A DNA stretch of 64,000 bases from Cladopsammia gracilis (GCA_022457155.1 JAJGOT010000003.1:4031501-4095500), one strand, 5' to 3'; shown: positions 21,121-32,866, counted from the first letter of the stretch. Notes: generated by a model not told the origin, from the letters alone. Program-made: numbers and translations.

Positions 21121-22815
21121 TTGTACTTTAGTTAACTAGTGGGACCCCTGGGCTGGTTTCCTTTTTCCCCTGTTTCCTTTTATTTGGGGCTTGGGTTTCT
21201 TTGCACGTTATTCGAGTACTGTGTTCGATCGGCTCAATTTTTTTCTCCGAAAGAGATTCGGCTTCGGCTTTTTTCGGAAACACTTCGTCGTCGTCGTCAT
21301 TTCATTCTCCCGCATAGTTGTGCGAAATTAGGTTGATCAATTACGTTTCACTTGACAGTCCAAGCGCTGTATTTAAGTGAAGCTTTCTCTTTCTCTTTCT
21401 CCTTTTCTTTCTTCCGTAAGGTTCACCCAGATATGTTAATTATGACAAAACTTAGGAAACTGGAGGCGGCAGGCCATTCAGCTGTTGGAAGGAGACCTTA
21501 TTTGGCCACTCCTTACGGGTTTAGTGGCATCTCTAGTTACAGAGATACAGTTAGGTGGGCTGCCATTTTTGGTTGGCTATTACCTCGATGAAAATGGCTT
21601 CATGTACGCAACAAAATGGACACACAGAACGATAGATAACTTGAGATTTTTTCACGGCAATATTCATTCCAAAAACAACGCCAACAAAGGCTTGATAGGA
21701 GGTTATAAACAGAGGTAGTAGCTCACTGCCAAATTTGCCAGCATATGTTAGATTACAGGTTAATCATGACATTACGGGATATCATGGGACAATGCACACA
21801 CGTTAGTGTAGATAGTTTACAAATTGTAAGTCTAGTAGCCTTCGAGACAATTCTACGACGCAGTATCATTGGATTAACATGGAGCCAGAAGGTTCTCACT
21901 ATGCCACAGTCAGCACCAAGACGATCTCGCGGTGATACCCAAGCGAATTCTAGGTGAGATCGAGGAGATTTGTCTCTCTTTTTTTAATCTTGCCTTGTGA
22001 TAAGCCTCCTCTTCAAGAAAGGCCTCGGTGCACCACGCTATTGAGAGAGCTTAGATCGTCTACAAATCGTAGACGTAGATAGCAATAGCAATACGATAAA
22101 TTTACAGCTGTCTTATCTTGTATCGTTGGACAAACTTCAAGAGCTGAATGCGAAAAAGCAAAACCTGGATTCTGTTTAGGCGAAAGGCAAAGCTGTTATC
22201 GACAGAAGTCGAGCGCTCGCAACTTTATTGAAGCTTGAAGTTACATCCAGCAACGTTTGTTGAAACAGCTGTATAATAACAAAAACCCATACGGAGGGTT
22301 TCCTTGTGAAATCTTTCGTATCGGTTCTCATAGTAAGTTATAGCGCATTATAACAAAATATCTAGAACAATAAATCTTCAAAACGTAGTGTCTTGTGTCT
22401 TTATTCTGAAACATTATCTAACATTATATAGTGGCAATGGCTGTGTTTGGTGTTATCTTCTACATAAGTTCGGTCCGGCTTTCCATTCAAAATTTCGTCG
22501 TTTTCGCATTCGATCTCTCATTTTGGCTCTTCGATTTTGTTTTCGAATTCGGCTTGTTTTTATGTTCACCATTTAACTGTGGACATTTGAAGGCTTGGTA
22601 TCGAGAAAGTCTCGATAGCAAGCTGATAGATGACCCCTGCACACCGTCTAGGGAGCCCTAGGGTGTTCGATTTATGGACACGGGAACACTCTTCGGTTTT
22701 CCTGGACGCTAGATTTTTCACGTAGGAGCGCACCCCCTCATGTATAGTTCATAGGTCCTGTGTCATAGTTAAGATAAGCATAAAAGTCTGTATTAAAAAT
22801 AAATATAAATAAAGA
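21121..22815. other. No recognised gene
   Basis: Several short plus-strand frames (21,352-21,957; 22,388-22,661) lack recognisable domains and overlap each other. Near 22,380 the motif GTGTCTTGTGTCTTTATTCT appears once, an outlying copy of the start of the tandem unit that follows. AATAAA signals occur near 22,370 and 22,800. Confidence 0.35.
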
Positions 22816-23548
22816 AAACTTAAAAACTTGGTGTGTCTTGTGTCTTTATTCTAAAATATTATCTTCCTCGCTAAACAATACTAATGGCGCTGTTATTTCA
22901 GGGACAATACTAACCCAATGATTACATTTCAGGTAGGTAACGTCCTTTTTTTCTCCAATGAATCCACTCTTTTTTTCGGCGAAGACCTCAGCCACGTACG
23001 AAACCGTTCCTTTTTATTTCTTCGATCTTCAACGCAGCATGTACGCTTTCGACAAAACTTGCGATCGGTCCCGGTGAGCATTGTAGAAATGTGACGCGAG
23101 TGTGCAAGTCATCTTATGGCGCTTTTTTATTGAGAATAAAGTTTGAAATAAACGTCTGGCATTGTGTTCAGTAATCTAAATAAATAAAACTTAAAAACTT
23201 GGTGTGTCTTGTGTCTTTATTCTAAAATTATGTTCCTCGCTAAACAATACTAATGGGTGCTTTTATTTCAGGGACAATACTAACCCAATGATTACATTTC
23301 AGGTAGGTAACGTCCTTTTTTTCTCCAATGAATCAACTCTTTTTTTCGGCAAAGACCTCAGCCACGTACGAAACCGTTCCTTTTATTTCTTCGATCTTCA
23401 ACGCAGCATGTACGCATTCGACAAAACTTGCGATCGGTCCCGGTGAGCATTGTAGAAATGTGACACGAGTGTGCAAGCCATCTTGTGGCGCTTTTTTGTT
23501 GAGAATAAAGTTTGAAATAAACGTCTGGCATTGTGTTCAGTAATTTGT
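22816..23548 (+). repeat. Tandem pair of 371-bp units resembling 3'-terminal exons
   Basis: Two near-identical units (starts at 22,816 and 23,187). Each runs AAACTTAAAAACTTGGTGTG, TCTTGTGTCTTTATTCTAAA, then an acceptor-like TTATTTCAG|GGACAATAC, about 230 bp, and a poly(A)-signal region GAATAAAGTTTGAAATAAAC with GTGTTCAG. Further diverged AATAAA-bearing pieces follow at 23,595 and 23,730, where AATTTCAG|GAACATCTCG repeats the acceptor pattern. It looks like a duplicated terminal exon or a transcribed repeat. The short frame starting CVFILK in each unit is not convincing. Confidence 0.5.
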
Positions 23549-24189
23549 GTCTCAAAAGTGAGATTAGTGTAAAACCATGTAATAACAAATATTGTTGAGA
23601 ATAAAAGATACAAAATAATTAGTCTGTCAGTGTGTTAAATTCGTGTTTGTGGTTTTCTTCACGGCAATATCCATTCTAAGAATCAGTGTGACACATATGT
23701 GGAAGCCAAGTTGTAATGATCCTAATAAAATGCAGTTGAAAATAAAAGTTCACCGTTATGTTTCATTTGCGTCATGTGTATTTTTCTAAGCAACTAATAT
23801 TTTAATTTCAGGAACATCTCGTAGCGTTTAAACCAAGCAAAGTCTTAAATCACCTATAGGATGTTTTAACCATCGTAGACGTCGCTGCAGAACTACACTT
23901 TTTTGGTATGCGTTCATCACTTTTTTTTGGTGTGCGAAATCAAGACGCATGAAGCCTTCTGACAGTAATTACAAGGTCGTATTATTATAACCTTTTTGTT
24001 TCAGCAAACCGTTGATCAATTCAATGAATCACCATTGAACGGTAGCAGAGAGGGAAGTGCAATGAAGAGAGAAAGTCTTTACAAAGAACCATAATCTCAA
24101 ATACGCCAAGTTTAGAGTTTCACGGTGTTGCAGTGGTTTCCTGTGCGCTTCCTTTAGTTTTTAGTAAGCAGAATAAATACTTGCCAGCT
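23549..24189. other. Degenerate continuation, otherwise nothing
   Basis: Holds the diverged AATAAA-bearing pieces noted for the preceding tandem pair. From about 23,880 no structure is seen. Confidence 0.3.
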
Positions 24190-24640
24190 ACGGCCGATCC
24201 GAGAGGCAAACACCAAACTTACAATGCACAGATGACAGTGGAACACAGACTGGAATGTAAGTAGTATCCTTTAAGTATTTAAGTTGTGCCATGCCATGTA
24301 AAGGGGCAACTAAGAGGTAAAAGCCCGGAGTAAAATCTGTGGCTTCAATAGGATTCAAACCTGATCTCTTTGTTACCACTACGTCGTCATCCACATTAAC
24401 TCATGTGACGTGTTATATTCTGTAAAGGCGCCACTAGAAGAGGTACCAAACTCCGTGGCTTCAATGGCCTTTTTCAAACCCGATCTCTTTGCTACCGCTA
24501 CGATGTTCTTACTTTCTCTGGTGACATGTCATATCAGTCAGGAGCCATTAGATGAGAGGCAAAAGCCCGGACCAAACCAAAGTCTGTGGTTTCAGTGTGA
24601 TTCAAACCTGACCTCGTTATTTTATGAATAAATCTCTGTA
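24190..24640. repeat. Three diverged copies of a roughly 110-130-bp unit
   Basis: GGCTTCAATAGGATTCAAACCTGATCTCTTTG recurs in altered form at 24,342, 24,458 and 24,588, each after a (G)GTAAAAGCCCGGA-like or GAGGTACCAAACTC block. On the minus strand AGGTTTGAATCC resembles a tRNA B box, so a tRNA-derived SINE is possible, but no clear A box is seen. Confidence 0.4.
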
Positions 24641-25002
24641 TGTCATTTTCTTAACAATGCAAAAGTTGATTAAGTTTAAATATTAACAAATGGGAGCATG
24701 ACTAAAGAAACCCTCGCGAGCTTTTACAAGATAGTCCTCTTTGTTACTGGTGCAATCTTCTCCAAACTAAATGTGACATGTTCTGTTCCTTGTTTTGTGT
24801 CCTCCATTTGCTTTTTCCACCAGATAGATAAAGGACGCCAGTCTGAATTTGGAATATGGCCCAGGATAAATCAAGTGGCTGGGGATATCATTCACACTTC
24901 ATGTTACAGAAATCACAGGTACATGCTTCCCTGATGATGTCTCACTTGGCTGCGATTGAAATCTGTGGCTGATCCAGACTTAGCTTGTATTTGGATCACT
25001 CC

Positions 25003-25194
25003 TTTAGGATCACTCCGCCCAGCAAATTTCTTTGAGATTTCAAAGGAAAAACCCAGTCCTTGTCTCCCAGGGATCATCTTTGACGCATGTCGCCGTCGTA
25101 CTTTAGTTTGCTTTGAATCAAGAGTGGAATCACATAATCAATCTGCCGGATTTAAAAATGCTGAAAATGCCATGAAGTTCACTCAAACTTCAAG
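25003..25194 (+). other. Exon-like block, copy 1 (pairs with 26,597-26,772)
   Basis: Preceded by TTTAG and starting GATCACTCCGCCCAGCAAAT; ends ACTTCAAG|GTAAAC, a good donor. The open frame reads GSLRPANFFEISKEKPSPC and goes on to SRVESHNQSAGF...QTSR. The second copy shows the same start, internal AAGAGTGGAATCA and the same end. In the first half the amino-acid pattern is partly kept between copies (SLR, then EN/AN-F/Y, I-K-KP, C-P-II-D), but the second copy has a stop. Probably a duplicated exon of a decayed or non-coding gene; no family recognised. Confidence 0.35.
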
Positions 25195-25381
25195 GTAAAC
25201 TTTTTACATCGTAGAGGTATCTACACATAATGAAAACGGGGGGAGGGAGAGTGAGCGAGCGAGTGAGCGGAGTGAAAATGTAGAGACTGAAAACTTTTTC
25301 CGCAATTCGGGCCTTAATTGATTGGGGGGAAGCGCCCTCTAGACTCTCCCCATTACCCCAACTAGGAACAGTATTTAGGTA

Positions 25382-25811
25382 TTAAGTAATGATCCTCATA
25401 AGAAGGATAGCGCTGAACGGCAATGCACGATGGAATGTCAACTGTTTTCATTGTTACAACTACTGATCCATTGGCCTAGACTCAAAGACCGCTAAAAAGT
25501 TAGGGTTCAAGGTGCATTTTGTTTGATTTTTTTAAAGGTTTCTTGTAATTTAAGACCGAGTCGCACAACATGCAATTTTCATCAACGAAGCAAAATTATT
25601 AACTATTGTCTTCTCCTTTTCTGATTGGTTAAGCACAAACATTTCCTAACATATTTTTGACGCAAATGGATTTTCTTTATTTTTATACGGAAACATAATT
25701 ATAAACCATCAGCTCCTCCCCTTTTCTTGAAATCAGACATTGTATGTGAGAAAGAGCCAATGCCGCAGAACAGAGAAGTTTACCGTAGTTCTTATGTGGA
25801 GCATTACTTAA
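25382..25811 (-). mobile_element. TTAA-flanked element (family AGTAATGCTCCAC), copy 2
   Basis: Same family as 20,311-20,761 in reverse orientation, starting TTAAGTAATGATCCTC and ending GTGGAGCATTACTTAA. Several small deletions compared with copy 1. Confidence 0.8.
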
Positions 25812-26596
25812 ACTGCAGATACGTTAACACATTTTTTGTAACATCGGCTGAACCCTTTTACTTACAGGGTCTATTTTGACATTTTTTTCTCATACTAAGG
25901 TGTAGAAAAAAGGATAGTATTGAATCTAAAGGAAATGCTGAAAAAATACCGGAGGGCATCTGATGGGCTCGATGCATCGCACCCATAGGAAGGGGGGAGT
26001 GGTTGATTATAGTCTTAGTCTTTATTTGTCATGCGTCAGAAATAGCAGCTGTGTACCAGTATAGTCAGTATTGTGGATCTTTCAGCACGTGTACTGATTT
26101 ACTTTACTTTTTCTCTTACTGAAGAAGCTATTCTCACCTGACTCTGTTTCTTGAAGATCTACCACCACGATCGCATCCAACAAGTCTCCAAGTACAGAAA
26201 CCCCTTACTTTAGGTTTATACTTCAAGAGGTAAGCAATCACTTCTCTCTTTTTGATTCCACAAATGATCAACATCCAATTTTCCTTATTAATGGTTGGTC
26301 AGGTCAGGTGTCAGGTGGCGATGAGACCACCGATGAGAAAAAGGAACATTTGAAAATTTGAGATCACACGGCGCTAAATTAAATTATTTAGGAAATGTCA
26401 AGAAAGAAAAGTATGCATTATAAGAAGGTCCCCTTTACCCCTTTCACACCCACGAGTGCCAAACGTGAAAAGCCTGGTTCTGATAGTGTGTAGTCGTAAA
26501 AAACAAACTGATCTGCCTGCAAAACGAATAAGTGATTGTAATTCCAACGATCGCATACTAATTTTACGTTACTTGTATTTGATTTGTTTTCTTTAA
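25812..26596. other. No recognised gene; one isolated donor-like site
   Basis: ACTTCAAGAG|GTAAGC at 26,223-26,238 resembles the ends of the exon-like blocks on either side, and GAAGATCTACCACCACGATC lies upstream. This could be a third, diverged block, but there is too little similarity to claim it. Confidence 0.3.
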
Positions 26597-26772
26597 GGAT
26601 CACTCCGCCTAGAAAATTACATTCAGATTGCAAAGGACAAACCCTGTCGTTGTTTCCCATGGATAATCTTGGACGTCGCCATCGTAATTTAGCTTGCTGT
26701 GCTTCAAGAGTGGAATCAGAGAACCAGGCTGTCGTACATCAAAATAACAAGACGTCCACTCAAGCTTCAAGG
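26597..26772 (+). other. Exon-like block, copy 2
   Basis: After CTTTAAG it begins GATCACTCCGCCTAGAAAAT and ends GCTTCAAG|GTGACT. It aligns with 25,003-25,194 over most of its length, but the shared frame meets TAG at about 26,692, so it is not an intact coding copy. Confidence 0.35.
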
Positions 26773-26817
26773 TGACTTATTAAACCGCAGAGACATCAAC
26801 ACATTTTGCAACATGCT

Positions 26818-27194
26818 CAAAGGAACTGTGTCATGGGGATTAGGACGATTTTGGGTCAAAACTGTCTTAAATACACGAAATACTTATTGAACACTCAGAG
26901 AGCGCGACTCCGTAGCTGTCCAAGGGCGAAGAGAAAGATATCAAATGAAATTAAAACCGATCTGTGGACTTAACCTTACGTTATTTCGTATTCACGAGAT
27001 GGCTCTTAAGAGCCTTCTGATTTCAAGTTGCAATCCATTTCCATCCTGGCCATCTGCAGCCTAAGACACTTATTTTTACTCTTAGAGCACTAGTAGAATA
27101 ATTGTAAACAAAACCGGACCATTATGGTTGTGTTTCCACTGATATAAATATGACTTTTGGCTTTTTAACACTCAGTGGTGACAAGGCTCCTTTA
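26818..27194. mobile_element. TIR element (AAAGGGGCTATGTCA ends), copy 2
   Basis: Begins CAAAGGAACTGTGTCATGG and ends GGTGACAAGGCTCCTTTAT. Interior matches 19,601-20,104 without the nested MITE. It also contains CACGAGATGGCTCTTAAGAGC, resembling the ends of the 9.2-kb element. Confidence 0.6.
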
Positions 27195-27236
27195 TAAACA
27201 TTCAAAGACTGGAACACTCAATGGACCAAAGCTGTA

Positions 27237-27374
27237 TATTGGTGGTTTGCACGTCGGCCGTGTTGGGGGTCAAAAACAATAAAATTAGTTCGCATACAAA
27301 TAGAGTTTTATTCCCGAAGGATAATAATGTCATTGTTCTTACCCCCAACATGGCCGACGTGCAAACCACCAATA
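27237..27374. mobile_element. 138-bp foldback MITE
   Basis: TATTGGTGGTTTGCACGTCG, GCCGTGTTGGGGGT and the exact inverse ACCCCCAACATGGCCGACGT, GCAAACCACCAATA. About 45-bp arms, two or three mismatches. Non-coding; the plus-strand frame across it is a by-product. Confidence 0.8.
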
Positions 27375-28376
27375 GGGTCGTGAAGATGCATTTATTAAAA
27401 TTTATAAAAGGTTTCTCTCATAAGGGTTATTTAAATATAATCTGCATTTCGTTTACAATTATAGAAACGAAGTTTGTGATATATATTTTAAAATGTTTTT
27501 TCGCCGATTGACACTTATACCGCGAGTCGTTCATATTTCACAAACTGATTTCATTAGTGCGCGAACATTTATCCTGACAAAGCAGATGTAGACATCACAT
27601 GTTTTAGTTTAAGAAAGTTGAAAGGAAGTTTCAATCTTTTACTAGTTGGTCTGTCTATTTCAACGTGACATTTCAAATTAACACAAAGATTTGTATTTTT
27701 TCGCTAGCTTTCTCCTTTGTGAGTGGCCACTTCTGTCTGGGACTATCACAGATCTTCTAGCTAATTTTTCTTTGTCTTGTACACATCCTCGGAGTCATGT
27801 ACAATAAGTTCCATTAAAATATTTGTTTATTATTTTGCACGCACGGTTCAGCCTGAATAGAAATTTACGAGACAATTATTACCAAAACAAAATGCAAGAT
27901 TTTGATTAGAATGAGAGTGGATTGACTTCTTTCTCATGGAAGTATCAAGGAGGTGTTTTCCAACCCCACCTTGCCTCTACCCTTAACTGCCGCCATCCCC
28001 AACCAAACCCGAACCCTCATCTATTCCGCCCCTCCTCGCCTACCCCTTCAATCACCCCATCTCCATTACCCCCACTACCACCATGTAAAGAACGGTACAT
28101 GAACATGACACCATAATCTAATTCATATCCTTTGTTGCTCATGAGGTCATAATAACGTAAAGGGATGATACAGCTCAAGGGAGATCTCCAACATTTTAGT
28201 TGAAGGACTGTGTGAAAAAGGTTCCTAGCTGTACTATGGCCATGTATCTTTAACCTTAAAGGTAGGAACGTTTTGCACTGGCAGCCTTTCAATGATCTAA
28301 TTTGAATATAATTTTCTCATTGACCGTGTGGACTATGCACCGTATTGAGATATCAAAAAAGACTTAGTTTGAGCTA
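27375..28376. other. No supported feature
   Basis: AT-rich then C-rich (27,960-28,085). No coding or repeat structure recognised. Confidence 0.35.
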
Positions 28377-28670
28377 AAACCGTGGTCAATACATTTGGGA
28401 CACTTGGCATATTTCCATTCAAATCTGAAGAAAATACTTACCCCCTCCCCCCGGTACAAGGTTGAGAGACAGGAATAAAAAACACTTTCAACATGTACTA
28501 CAGTTGACAGACTTCACCCTTGTCTGGGCGGGGGGGGGGGGGGGGGGGGGGATCGGGGGAATAGAGATTTTAAGTTGTTAAATTTTCACTTTTCTTATCG
28601 GCGAGTTTTAAGTCGTTTACAAAGTGGTTTCAAAAGGGTGGAGTGTCCCTAAACAATTTGACCACGGTTG
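28377..28670. mobile_element. MITE family GGGACAC, copy 2
   Basis: Ends AAACCGTGGTCAATACATTT, GGGACACTT and the inverse of CAACCGTGGTCAAATTGTTT, AGGGACACTC. Like copy 1 it has a C-rich inner block at the left (28,441) and a long G tract (28,529-28,551). The left flank is TA; the right is TG, probably a decayed TA. Confidence 0.7.
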
Positions 28671-29764
28671 TGGTATCATCCCTTTCAATTAATTTTACGT
28701 GATTTATAACTTCCTCGCCTCATAACCATTCATAATAAACAGACCTCCTGATAACTCCTCGAGATAGTATTCCGTTCACCTTGCTTTGTGATAGGCGTAC
28801 ATTAGTTTGGCAAATGTCAGTCGCGTCGCGGTGATCGTATATCAACAGGTTTCAACTTTGCTGAATCTAATTCATTATTTGCATTGGCTGAACTTGCATG
28901 CATCAGTTATAAGTTTTGCATAAATTGATTATGCTTAAAATAAATTATAAGTAAAACAGTTGTGATCCAATTGGATTATTTCCTTGGTCTGTCGGTAATA
29001 CAAGACACTGGTCACTTATACAGGCTTCCACAATAAATAATTAGTTTAGTATTAAGTCATTTTCAATTTTAAGAAAGAAAAGAGCAAGAAGAAATAAGAT
29101 TGATAAAGAACTAGTCATATTTTCTGAAAGAATTAAGCTGATTTTTCTCCCTCCGTTAGATTCGCGATTCCGAAATAAGATTTACGTAGCGGGCAGCTAT
29201 TTTATAAAATTATTTAACTTTCGAAACGGACATTAAGAAACTTGCATCATACAGGTATGATATAAACAAGTCATCCAAGAATATCATTGTTTTCAGGTGT
29301 TAAGCAACTTCAGTGTTTCAAGGTCATTTTTGATGTTAGGGATGACTTAAAAATATTACCTAGGGGCTTGCATTTCAACGTGACACTTTAAAAGAAAACA
29401 ATTTAAGCTCTTACTACTGGAGAAACTGAATATTATGGTGATGCCTTAAAAACGTTACAAAGAATTGGCGCAACTTCGCTCTTTAGTTTTCTCTTGGAAA
29501 ATGTCACTGACTTGACTTGCGTTCATCTTCATCATCCTAAATTCCACTCGCGTCAGTTATTTACCCCTGAGATTAAGAAGATGCAGCTAACAATTCAATG
29601 AGGACAAGAAAGTGCTTTTTAAGATTTTAAGGCATCATTATCATGTATCACTACGAGAAATTTCCCGGTGTACAATGTAAACTGCTTAACTGTTGCAATT
29701 TAATGCGCGCGCGCGGCACGAGGACAAATTAAGTCTTCCTTTACCTCCTTTTTCCCCTCCTTCA
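28671..29764. other. No supported feature
   Basis: AT-rich with no coding signal or element ends that I can pair. Confidence 0.35.
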
Positions 29765-30050
29765 GTAGGCACACCGTTGGCACACTGTTGGCACACTGTT
29801 GGCAACCATGTTGGCACACTGTTGGCAACCATTACAACAAGTATCATTTTCGCCAACTTTTTGGCCAACGTTTATATGCTGGCAAACTCACATGCATTTG
29901 ACGTGTGAAAGAATAAAAACCCGCAAACAGATCTCGAGATTTGGCCTCTCGACTTGAGAATGACAGTAAGAATTTTAGTAGTTTGTCATGTAAAAAAGCG
30001 AGATTGCCAACATTTTAAAGTTTGCCAACACGAGATTGCCAACAGAAGTT
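29765..30050. mobile_element. Candidate element with inverted clusters of TTGGCA
   Basis: Left cluster has five TTGGCA copies (GTTGGCACACTGTTGGCA...) at 29,774-29,830. The right cluster has TGCCAAC/TTGCCAAC three to four times at 30,003-30,045 in the opposite sense. Opposed clusters of short repeats are typical of transposase-binding subterminal regions. Outer ends not resolved. Confidence 0.5.
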
Positions 30051-30550
30051 TGTTTGTGTGAACGCGACTTTAATGGACGATTTGTATCGCTATATGTATT
30101 AAAGTGTTATTATTCAGATAATAATAATCATAATGATCGTAACTTTACACAAATGTTGTTGAACGGCAGTATGTTTATTCTTCGTATTTTAATTTTTATT
30201 TTGTACACTATGATCGATTTCTTTTGAATTGTTTCACTGACTGGATAAAGATAAACACAGAACTGCGAGCAACATATGAAACTGTATACAGTTTCTTCGC
30301 CTTCTAAATGTCTTGTACTAGTTGCAAATTGTTTACTAAAATTATAAAAATTTAGTAGCTTACCGATTTTCGGCTAGACTTGGAACATCGGTTTTCTTCC
30401 TGATTAAGTTGCTTGTAATCGAAGCTGATTTTAACATGTAATCTAACAAAGTAATAACCTGCTAATGCAGGAAGATTTCTAGCTGTTCCAAGTAACTAAA
30501 ATGCTAAGACATTAAAATTTATTCAATTGGCAATGATCAAATTCACTTGG
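30051..30550. other. No supported feature
   Basis: AT-rich spacer; nothing recognised. Confidence 0.3.
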
Positions 30551-30775
30551 GACTTGGTGCTAGACAAACGCAGACTGCAGGCCAATAGGAATTAGGCAGC
30601 AGTTTGGATTAGGGATAGGGTACAGGATTTATAATGTCAGGGTAAAGGAGTTAGAAAGTAAGGTTTTCAGTAAGGGTGATAGTTAGGATTTAGGGGTACA
30701 GTTAGGAAATTAGGATTCACCCATTAAGTTTTAGAATTAGAAGCCTGTAGTCTGCATAATTTCTTGCACCAAATC
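30551..30775. mobile_element. 225-bp element with telomere-like degenerate core
   Basis: Ends GACTTGGTGCTAGACAAACG, CAGACTGCAGGC and the inverse of GATTTGGTGCAAGAAATTAT, GCAGACTACAGGC. The core (30,605-30,720) repeats AGGGT, TTAGG and GGATTAGGGATAGGG irregularly. Given the flanking inverted repeats it is an element interior, not a former telomere. Confidence 0.6.
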
Positions 30776-30994
30776 TTCTGATTGAAATAACAGAATAAAA
30801 ACGTTTACCGCTGTTATCAATAACCGGAAAAATAACCTTAGGCAAAAAATGTCAAAGCTGAAACGAAATTTAATTTTAATTGCACCAAAACGTTAAAATT
30901 TCGTTTCCTCTGGCTGATTTAAGAATCCGTTTCCAAAATTTTTGATAAACGAAGTTAAATCAAGACATACTGCCTTCAAAAACGTAAATCTGCT

Positions 30995-31109
30995 CATTCT
31001 CGTCCCCAGAGCCGCTTGACCCCCCTCAACCGCCAGAGCCTGAATACGAGGGCCTCGTACTCAGGCTCCAGCGGTTAAGAGGGCCAAGCAGCTCTGGAAA
31101 CGAGAATTG
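30995..31109. mobile_element. 115-bp foldback element (TTCTCGTCCCCAGAGC ends)
   Basis: CATTCTCGTCCCCAGAGCCG, CTTGACCCCCCTCAACCGC, AGAGCC pairs with GGCTCCAGCGGTTAAGAGGG, CCAAGCAGCTCTGGAAACG, AGAATTG. Flanks AATCTGCT and AATCTACT may be an 8-9-bp target duplication. The ends resemble CAACCTCGTTCCCAG elements at 9.3 and 44.9 kb. Confidence 0.6.
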
Positions 31110-31286
31110 AATCTACTATTTTACCACCCTCGTCCTCAGGGCCTTCTCCGCCTTTTAAAGCCGCCATTTTGAATTTGAAAAGCAGAGAATAAAATCTGCA
31201 AAGGACCGCAAACGACAATGCTGCTAACGGTATACGTAGAATCTGCAAGTGACCTAATCAGCCAAAACATGAACAAACAAACAATA

Positions 31287-31352
31287 CTGATCTGACTACG
31301 AAAAAAAGTTGACTTTGCGAGACACCAACACGTTTTTACGTAGTCAGATCAG
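31287..31352. mobile_element. Short foldback (CTGATCTGACTACG)
   Basis: CTGATCTGACTACGAAAAAA and TTTTTACGTAGTCAGATCAG are inverted across a 25-bp loop. Probably the remains of a small hairpin element. Confidence 0.5.
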
Positions 31353-31695
31353 CCCTTGCAGGTTATTGGACGAGTTTGCCATTTTACGACTTTTACAACA
31401 GGTCGCTTCTTTATAATATTATAGTGCAGGGTATACAGTTAATCTTTAGTGGAATATTTAGTCTTGTGTAATAAAATAAAAGATGTCGGCAGAATTGAAA
31501 AAAGTTGTTTGTGGTGGTCGTATTATTTTATCATTTTTTTTTTGTCAGCCCAGCCTGTGAAAGGGTAACATCATCCGTAGGGAGTTTTCCACTTTCGAAA
31601 TGGTGGGCTGGACGTAGAAACCCTTCGACAACACTGCCAAAATGTTCCAAAAATGGTTGTGAACGGGGATGGGACATCGCTGACCGGACGTCTAA

Positions 31696-31738
31696 ACTAC
31701 GTTACGGACACACCTTTACCCATCCGCGCATTTGCTAA
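31696..31738 (+). repeat. Isolated part-unit of the 83-bp satellite
   Basis: ACGTTACGGACACACCTTTACCCATCCGCG then CATTTGCTA matches the last half of the satellite unit that continues at 32,867. The 1.1-kb repeat lies between, so it appears to have entered the edge of the array. Confidence 0.6.
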
Positions 31739-32866
31739 TATATATAGATAGCCCAAGCCTAACAGCGTCGCACTTTGAACAAGCTTAACTAAGGTGAAAC
31801 TAAACTAAGGTGAAAGGTTGGAAGCACAAGAATTAAGATTGACGAAGGGGCTATTTTCAATTTTAGCAATTCTCAAAAAGAGTATTACGCGACCGTCTGC
31901 ACAGTACATTTTTATAGACCGTACAAAAGTTCACAAAAACAACTTTTCTCTGTCTAGAATAAATAGTACCACTAGTTTCCGAATAAAATACAGTTTATGT
32001 TTGTCAAATTGCCCGAGAAACTGATTTGAAAATCAAAAATTGCAAAAATACACAAACATATTTGCATAAGGCGATGCGAGTGAAGATAGAACTGTACTAT
32101 AAAATCAAGTCTTGTTTTGTTTACATAAAATCGCTTTTCAATCTATCTAATGAATGAACAAACACATAAAAATGGACAACACAATCTTCTTTCGAAAAAA
32201 TTTATTCAAATCTCCATTAGTTTACGTTCAAAAGCAAAACGCGTACCATGCAATTATAGCTCATCGAGTTCAAGCTTTCTTCGATGAAATTCAAGAGATA
32301 GGCACGTTTTAAAATCAATTCGCCAAAACTAACAATAACACTAATAACAAGTCACTCACAGATTGATATCAACATAAATTCTCATCGAAAACTGTAATCT
32401 GTTTTACCTTTAAGTTCCTCGCTTGCTTGGAAATTCAAATCTCCGCTTCTGGTTCTGAAATCATCTCCCGCATTGATAAAAATGTAATACATGAAGTTCC
32501 TCGAAGCAAGATTTTATCCCTGAAAGCTCGTCTTTTTCCACTAAAGCGGCTTCTGAGTATACCTTAATTGGTATCCCTGTCTTGAGTAGCAAACCGCGAA
32601 AAAATGCATGAAAATAACGAGTTTAATTCTCCGCTAGGCACAAGAAAACAACTAAAGTGTTTACCGAGCTCACGGCTGTGTGGCCGCGCGAAAAACAAAG
32701 CCTTGCTTTCAAGATCCCGGATGTTGTTCCAACACGGCGGGCGGCCGGCGGGCGGACACGCGCCCGCGAAACATTCCGCTAGCCATGACCATGAAAAATC
32801 TCGGCGTAGGTTCTATGAGTATGGAGCTGCGCAGCCAGGCCTTCGGCCTGGCAAGTGCTCCGCTAA
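31739..32866 (+). repeat. 1.1-kb interspersed repeat, copy 1 (pairs with 52,185-53,397)
   Basis: Starts ATATATATAGATAGCC, AAGCCTAACAGCGTCGC and ends GCATAGGTT-like (GCGTAGGTTCTATGAGTATG), GCTCCGCTA. It shares with the 52-kb copy GACCGTCTGCACAGTACATT, GCCCGAGAAACTGATT, TTCCACTAAAGCGGCTTCTG and CGCGAAACATTCCGCTAGCC. A TATA-like start and a GC-rich 3' end are noted, but no protein is encoded. It may be a solo LTR or a non-autonomous element. Confidence 0.65.

Noticed and set aside
24340..24400. tRNA gene or clear tRNA-derived SINE on the minus strand
   Set aside because: There is a B-box-like GGTTTGAATCC but no A box at the right distance and no cloverleaf.
28529..28551. Long G and C runs (28.5, 35.8, 45.4, 55.9, 63.3 kb) as functional G-quadruplex sites
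   Set aside because: Homopolymer runs in MITE arms and arrays are common and their length is unreliable in assemblies; no wider context supports a function.
30605..30720. Former telomere or fusion point
   Set aside because: The TTAGGG-like motifs lie within paired inverted ends of a small element.
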